Source of the DNA: an uncultured Oscillospiraceae bacterium
Lineage (GTDB): Bacteria > Bacillota > Clostridia > Oscillospirales > Oscillospiraceae
Reading direction: 5' to 3'
DNA: 28,024 nucleotides
Assembly: GCA_934655875.1 (NCBI GenBank)
Contig: CAKUHB010000034.1
Coordinates: 1 to 28,024, forward strand
The notes under the pieces are model-generated. The model saw nothing but the letters and a program-made list of their open reading frames with translations. It made no database searches and was not told the DNA's origin. The position numbers were made by a program, and so were the translations under genes. This document shows positions 23,887-28,024 of this stretch, in pieces. The stretch's first letter is position 1. The number at the start of each line of letters is the position of its first letter.

Positions 23887-24144
23887 TTACCCGGCATGAA
23901 GCAGACGGCGGTGCTGGTGTTCATTTTGGGCCTGATCGGCAACTTGCAGCATTTCGACCTGCCGTGGACGATGGCGCAAGGCGGCCCCGCACGGGCGACG
24001 ACTACGCTCTCCATCGAGGTCTACACGACAGCATTCAAAAACTGGAACATGGGCAAGGCCGCCACGGTCGGCACGATCTGGGCAATTCTGCTTGCCATTT
24101 TCAGTATTATCTATCTGCGCCAGCAGAACAAGGAAGAACGCTAA
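23887..24144 (+). pseudogene. 3' fragment of a sugar ABC transporter permease (MalF/UgpA type)
   Basis: From LPGMK to the TAA at 24142-24144 the frame encodes the last ~85 residues of a binding-protein-dependent sugar permease. The segment GNLQHFDLPWTMAQGGPARA is typical, followed by a final membrane helix and a basic tail. The first ~200 residues are missing. Upstream of codon TTA 23887 the sequence belongs to the hairpin, so the junction is at about 23886. AAGGAGG for the next permease directly follows its stop, so the old operon spacing is preserved. Confidence 0.75.
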
Positions 24145-24156
24145 GGAGGAAAAGAA

Positions 24157-24441
24157 ATGTCACAAATGTTTCAAAAGACAGCTGCATTTCGACTCTTCTT
24201 CTGGCTGAGTCTGATTTTGATCGGCTTTTTCATCTTCTTCCCGCTGCTCTGGCTCATCAACACAGCGCTCAAGCCGACGAGCGAGACGTTCAGCACCTAT
24301 TTCTTTGTGGGACCTTTGACGCTGGACAATATCATCCCCATCGTGACGGACCCGAAGATCATGGGCTACCTGAAAAACAGCCTGATCGTGTCCTTCTGCT
24401 CAAGCCTGATGGCAACGATTGTCTGCGCGTTCGCTGGCTAA
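24157..24441 (+). pseudogene. 5' fragment of a sugar ABC transporter permease (MalG/UgpE type)
   Basis: The ATG at 24157 follows a good AAGGAGG site. The 94 codons encode the N-terminal membrane helix (FWLSLILIGFFIFFPLLWLINTALKP) and the start of the second helix (SLIVSFCSSLMATIVCAFAG) of a MalG-type permease. The family protein would continue for about 180 more residues, but the frame ends at TAA 24439-24441. At that point the sequence becomes the 3' end of the opposite-strand nucleotidyltransferase gene. This is a clean rearrangement edge, and the protein cannot function as a permease. Confidence 0.75.
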
Positions 24442-24779
24442 TCTGCATAGCGAATCCCCTCCTTCAGCACGTTTTGATAGAACGGCAGGAAGTTTGCATA
24501 CCGCCGGAACTGTGCCAGCGGCACGACATGAACAGAAACAGTCACATCGTGGTCAAGGCTGAGTGTGCTTGCTACTCCGGAAACCGCACGCCGCTGCGAC
24601 GCGATCTGTTCCTGCGTCAAATCTGCGGTCAGGAGAATGTCAATATCCGACTCCGCGGTAAAATCGCCGCGGGCATAGGATCCGTACAAAATTGCATCGT
24701 GGATGCTGTGCCCTAGAATTGGATCACAGGCGTGATAGACGATCTTCAAAATCTCAAACGCTTGATTGCGCGTACACAT
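24438..24779 (-). CDS. MNT-type nucleotidyltransferase (HEPN/MNT antitoxin-like)
   Basis: This 113-residue protein is a minimal nucleotidyltransferase. The signature GSYARG is at residues 33-38, followed by SDIDIL with metal-binding D45 and D47. Such proteins commonly pair with a HEPN-domain RNase as the antitoxin that inactivates the toxin by adding nucleotides (type VII systems). Normally a HEPN gene is immediately adjacent. Here the 3' neighbour is a permease fragment on the other strand and the 5' neighbour is hsdR, so no partner is visible. ATG 24779 has GGGGAGGTG upstream; an ATG 45 bases earlier lacks such a site. Length is normal. It has its own well-formed promoter. Confidence 0.82.
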   Translation of the reverse strand: MCTRNQAFEILKIVYHACDPILGHSIHDAILYGSYARGDFTAESDIDILLTADLTQEQIASQRRAVSGVASTLSLDHDVTVSVHVVPLAQFRRYANFLPFYQNVLKEGIRYAD

Positions 24780-24812
24780 ATTGACACCTCCCCTTTTGCT
24801 CTTTCTATTTGT

Positions 24813-24841
24813 AGTATACCCCAAAGTGGGATGGAATGCAA
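24813..24841 (-). promoter_or_regulatory. Promoter of the MNT gene
   Basis: On the - strand TTGCAT (24841-24836) is exactly 17 bases from TATACT (24818-24813). The start site would lie about 25-30 bases before the start codon. The TTGCAT-17-TATxCT layout resembles that of the MATE promoter. Confidence 0.65.
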
Positions 24842-24856
24842 GCCGGCGTGAAACCG

Positions 24857-27793
24857 CTAAATTCCGAAGTATTTTTCAAAGAACTGTGCAAGCCGTTGGA
24901 TGATCGTTTTCTTCTTTTCCGTGCGGTTGCCGCCGCCGAAGCGGGAGACGGGCGGCAGGATCTGGTCAACATCCGTGCCGGTCGTTTTGAGCGCACCGTC
25001 GCGGAACGCATTGGCGACGAAGCGCTGCGCTTCTGCGGGCTTCAGCTTTTCTTCTGCGATGATTTGTTCCAGCTCCGCCTGCTTTTGCTGCTGCACATAG
25101 CTCTGCCAGTCGCGGTCAACATCCGTTGCGGCGTTGACCGTACTAATAAAGCCGTGAATCAGGTCCTTTTTGCTGCGCAGTTGGATGCTGGAATCAATCG
25201 CCCGGTCGATGGTTCCGAGGATGCTTTTATCCTTGCAGTTCGACTCGTGGTACTTCATGACCAGCATCAGGATATAATCAATGTTGATCTCCACCTGCCG
25301 GATGAGTTCAATTTCGAACGTAATATCATCGTTGATATTCTCTTTGTCCCCGTCTGTTTTCGGGCGATACGCCTGATAAAGATCGAGATACACGCTCTGG
25401 TAATCCTGAAAATCCCGCTCCGGCAGGATTTCATTGCCTGCAAACTGGTCAAACGCGCTTAAGATATTTTTGAGCCGCAGGATATTGCCATAGAGCTTGA
25501 TGAAATCCTTCTGCTTCTGCTCACCGGGGATTGGCTGGCCGGGCGGAAACTCGCTTGATAGCTCATCAATCAAATCGCGGTAACCGGGAACGGCTTTCCC
25601 GTTTTCCTCATAGCCGTCATAGTACGCATCATAGCCCTTGAGCAGCACAACGCCGCTGGCTTCGCGGTCGCCAAAGAGCGCGATCGCGTCGTCGGTGGCT
25701 TTTTGCAGGTTGCGGAAGCAGACGATATTGCCGTAGGTCTTGACGGAGTTCAAAATCCGGTTCGTCCGGGAAAACGCCTGAATGAGGCCGTGCATTTTAA
25801 GATTCTTGTCCACCCAGAGCGTGTTGAGCGTCGTTGCGTCAAAGCCCGTCAGGAACATATTGACCACAATGAGCAGATCGACCTCCCGCGCCTTGACGCG
25901 CTGGGAGAGGTCTTTGTAATAATTCTGGAACTTGTCTGCCGATGTGTCAAAATTGACGTGGAAGGTCTGGTTGTAATCCTGAATCGCAGCATCCAGAAAA
26001 TCTCGCGCGGTCTTGTCCAGCGCGTCCGTCTCAAAGCCTTCCTCCGGCAGCGCGTCTTCGGGATCGTCCTCATTCGCGGCGAAGCTGAAGATCGTCGCAA
26101 TGGTCAGATCGCGGTGCTGCTCGGTAAGCTGGCGTTTGAACTCCGTGTAGTATTTCATCGCCATCGGGATGGAGCTGACGGCAAAGATGGAGTTGAAGCC
26201 CGCCATGCGCTGGCCCTTGAGGGTGTAGAAGCTATTGCGTTTCGTTTTCTGGTCAAAATGTTCCAGCGTGTAGCGGACGATCTCACGGATGCGCTCCGGC
26301 GCGCCCATCGCCTTTTCAATGTCGATGGCACGAACCTGCGAGTCCTTCACATCGTCCTTTTCTTTGACGGTGTTCACATAGTCGATGCGAAACGGCAGGA
26401 CGTTCCCATCATTGATCGCGTCCACGATCGTGTAGGTGTGGAGCTTGTCGCCAAACGCCTGCTGCGTGGTGCGAAGATCCGGATTTTTGCCCGTCCCGGC
26501 GTTGACGGAGAAGATCGGTGTCCCGGTGAAGCCGAACAGATGATAGTTCTTGAAGGCCTTCGTGATGGCTTGGTGCATGTCGCCGAACTGGCTGCGGTGG
26601 CATTCGTCAAAAATGATGACAAAATGCTGCCGGAACGCCGCGTGGCCTTTGTTTTTGCGCACGAAAATATCGAGCTTCTGGATCGTCGTGATGATGATCC
26701 GCGCGTCGGGGTCTTCCATCTGCCGCTGCAAAACGGCGGTGCTGGTGTTGCTGTTCGCCGCGCCCTTTTCAAAGCGGTCGTATTCCTTCATCGTCTGGTA
26801 ATCCAAGTCTTTGCGGTCTACGACGAACAGCACCTTGTCGATATACGGCAGCTTCGACGCGAGCTGTGCGGTCTTGAACGATGTGAGCGTCTTGCCGCTT
26901 CCCGTCGTGTGCCAGATGTAGCCGCCCGCTTCCATGCCGCCATACTGCTTGTAGGTCGTGGATACCTCGATGCGGTTCAAAATCCGCTCCGTCGCCGCGA
27001 TCTGATACGGGCGCATGACGAGCAGCAGGTTTTCCGACGTGAACACGCAGTAGCGCGTCAGGATGCTTAAAAGCGTATGCTTGGCGAAAAATGTCTTAGT
27101 AAAATCCACCAGATCAGCAATGACTTTGTTGTTCCCATCCGCCCAGAAGGAGGTGAACTCAAAGCTGTTGCTGGTCTTTTTGGTTTTATTTCGTCCCTCG
27201 CCCTGCTCTTTGATGTGGCTGCTGCGGGTGGTGTTGGAATAATACTTCGTGTGGGTGCCGTTGGAGATGACGAAAATCTGGACGTATTCAAACAGGCCGC
27301 TAGAAGCCCAGAAGCTGTCGCGCTGGTAGCGCTTGATCTGGTTGAACGCCTCGCGAATGGCCACGCCGCGCCGCTTGAGTTCGATATGTACCAGCGGCAG
27401 GCCGTTGACGAGGACGGTCACGTCGTAGCGCGTGTCGTGGTTGCCCGCAGTCTCCTCGTACTGGTGGAGCACCTGCAAGCGGTTGTTGTGGATGTGCTTT
27501 TTGTCCAGCAGGTAGATGTTTTTGGACGCGCCGCTGTCCTGCCGCAGCACCTGCACATGATCGAGCTGAATCCGGCGCGTCTTTTCCAAGATACCGTCGT
27601 TCGTGCCCGCGATGCAGTCCCTAAAGAAGCGTGTCCACTCGCTGTCCGAGAAAGCGTAGTCGTTCAGCCCCTCCAGCTGGCGGCGGAGGTTGGCGATGAG
27701 CGCGGCTTCGTCGTGGATCTCCAGATATTCATACCCCTGCGCGCACAAAAGCCGCAGAAATTCCTGCTCCAGCGCCGCCTCACTCTGATACAC
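24857..27793 (-). CDS. hsdR: Type I restriction enzyme R subunit
   Basis: This 978-residue protein is the motor-nuclease subunit of a type I restriction-modification complex. The N-terminal nuclease domain shows D124 and the E138-x-K140 pair (YDVTVLV...HIELK). The helicase has Walker A HTTGSGKT at 295-302, DECH at 396-399 and GFTGTP at 421-426, followed by the second RecA domain and a helical C-terminus. In the complex it translocates and cuts DNA lacking the M/S-specified methylation. The only possible start is GTG 27793: an in-frame TAA lies four codons upstream and no ribosome binding site is visible. hsdM and hsdS are not in the window; they could lie beyond 28024 or be lost. Downstream is the MNT gene, 77 bases away. 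Confidence 0.94.
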   Translation of the reverse strand: MYQSEAALEQEFLRLLCAQGYEYLEIHDEAALIANLRRQLEGLNDYAFSDSEWTRFFRDCIAGTNDGILEKTRRIQLDHVQVLRQDSGASKNIYLLDKKHIHNNRLQVLHQYEETAGNHDTRYDVTVLVNGLPLVHIELKRRGVAIREAFNQIKRYQRDSFWASSGLFEYVQIFVISNGTHTKYYSNTTRSSHIKEQGEGRNKTKKTSNSFEFTSFWADGNNKVIADLVDFTKTFFAKHTLLSILTRYCVFTSENLLLVMRPYQIAATERILNRIEVSTTYKQYGGMEAGGYIWHTTGSGKTLTSFKTAQLASKLPYIDKVLFVVDRKDLDYQTMKEYDRFEKGAANSNTSTAVLQRQMEDPDARIIITTIQKLDIFVRKNKGHAAFRQHFVIIFDECHRSQFGDMHQAITKAFKNYHLFGFTGTPIFSVNAGTGKNPDLRTTQQAFGDKLHTYTIVDAINDGNVLPFRIDYVNTVKEKDDVKDSQVRAIDIEKAMGAPERIREIVRYTLEHFDQKTKRNSFYTLKGQRMAGFNSIFAVSSIPMAMKYYTEFKRQLTEQHRDLTIATIFSFAANEDDPEDALPEEGFETDALDKTARDFLDAAIQDYNQTFHVNFDTSADKFQNYYKDLSQRVKAREVDLLIVVNMFLTGFDATTLNTLWVDKNLKMHGLIQAFSRTNRILNSVKTYGNIVCFRNLQKATDDAIALFGDREASGVVLLKGYDAYYDGYEENGKAVPGYRDLIDELSSEFPPGQPIPGEQKQKDFIKLYGNILRLKNILSAFDQFAGNEILPERDFQDYQSVYLDLYQAYRPKTDGDKENINDDITFEIELIRQVEINIDYILMLVMKYHESNCKDKSILGTIDRAIDSSIQLRSKKDLIHGFISTVNAATDVDRDWQSYVQQQKQAELEQIIAEEKLKPAEAQRFVANAFRDGALKTTGTDVDQILPPVSRFGGGNRTEKKKTIIQRLAQFFEKYFGI

Positions 27794-27814
27794 ACAGGCT
27801 GCTTAATCAAATTT

Positions 27815-27850
27815 ATTATAATTGATGAAAAATCGGTTGCATTTTGTCAA
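27815..27850 (-). promoter_or_regulatory. Putative hsdR promoter
   Basis: A perfect TATAAT (27820-27815 on the - strand) lies about 20 bases before the hsdR GTG. The only good -35, TTGACA (27850-27845), is 24 bases away, too far for a standard promoter. If this -10 is used, the mRNA leader would be very short. Confidence 0.35.
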
Positions 27851-28024
27851 AAGTACAAAACTTTTTGAAGCCAAGTGCTTTTAATTCCTGTTATGATACT
27901 GAGGATATCCCAGCAATACTTGCTATCCCTGATACCTTATTCTTTCAACCAGCGTTTCCTTTTTCAGATTACTGCTTAAAACACAGGAAAGCACAATTTG
28001 TAGAATACCAACCAGAAGAATCAT
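27844..28024. other. AT-rich right edge with open frames on both strands
   Basis: This segment is clearly richer in A+T than the genes to its left. On the + strand a frame is open from TTG 27844 to the window end (60 codons, starting LSKVQNFLKPSAFNS). On the - strand a frame is open from the window end to TAG at 27925-27923 (33 codons, ending NLKKETLVERIRYQG). One of them is probably the end of a gene that continues outside. I recognise neither and cannot tell which is real. Confidence 0.4.

Noticed and set aside
1..28024. CRISPR arrays, rRNA genes and complete tRNA genes
   Set aside because: No regularly spaced identical repeats with unique spacers, no rRNA signatures and no complete tRNA fold were found on reading.

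Overview
The gene content and style (Tn1549-like conjugative-element genes, an SLH-anchored giant exoprotein, a class II galT, an IS1182-family element, G+C-rich codon use) point to an anaerobic gut Clostridia, most likely of the Oscillospiraceae/Ruminococcaceae group. This is inferred from gene families; no rRNA is present.

Region 1 (1-5375, + strand) is the mobilisation half of an integrative conjugative or mobilisable element: a hypothetical protein, an orphan DNA methyltransferase, an oriT-like palindrome block, MobC, a MOB-P type relaxase, a PcfB/DUF3801 protein that seems to start at an ATC codon, and a HipA-like kinase behind a promoter with an inverted repeat. The element breaks off abruptly. 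The first ~50 codons of a VirD4/TraG-like coupling protein run straight into the last ~36 codons of what looks like a site-specific recombinase, so the whole secretion module appears to be deleted.

Region 2 (5402-7290) is a complete IS1182-family insertion sequence with 45-bp terminal inverted repeats (43/45 identical). Its transposase is split by a frame change at a run of six G. Region 3 (7291-7994) has no convincing protein gene. It holds a good promoter, a strongly folded segment ending in an intrinsic terminator (candidate small RNA), and a dense cluster of perfect hairpins that closes into a cloverleaf.

Region 4 (7995-20244) looks like chromosome: adenine deaminase (+), then on the - strand a MATE exporter with an inverted repeat at its promoter, a YibE/F membrane protein, and a 2,353-residue secreted protein. 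The secreted protein has tandem repeats, a PHP/CehA-type metallohydrolase domain, OB-like and InlB-B repeats and three SLH domains.

Region 5 (20245-24441) is a tightly overlapping galE-galT-galK operon (- strand) for the Leloir pathway. galE carries an in-frame amber codon 41 codons before its natural end. Just upstream lie two + strand sugar-ABC permease fragments, one without its 5' part and one without its 3' part: the scar of a rearranged sugar-uptake locus. Region 6 (24438-28024) has an MNT-type nucleotidyltransferase lacking a visible HEPN partner, a full-length type I restriction subunit HsdR without visible hsdM/hsdS, and an AT-rich right edge.

Overall the window is a patchwork of decayed mobile DNA and defence-type genes around a housekeeping core. 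Several genes are broken in informative ways.
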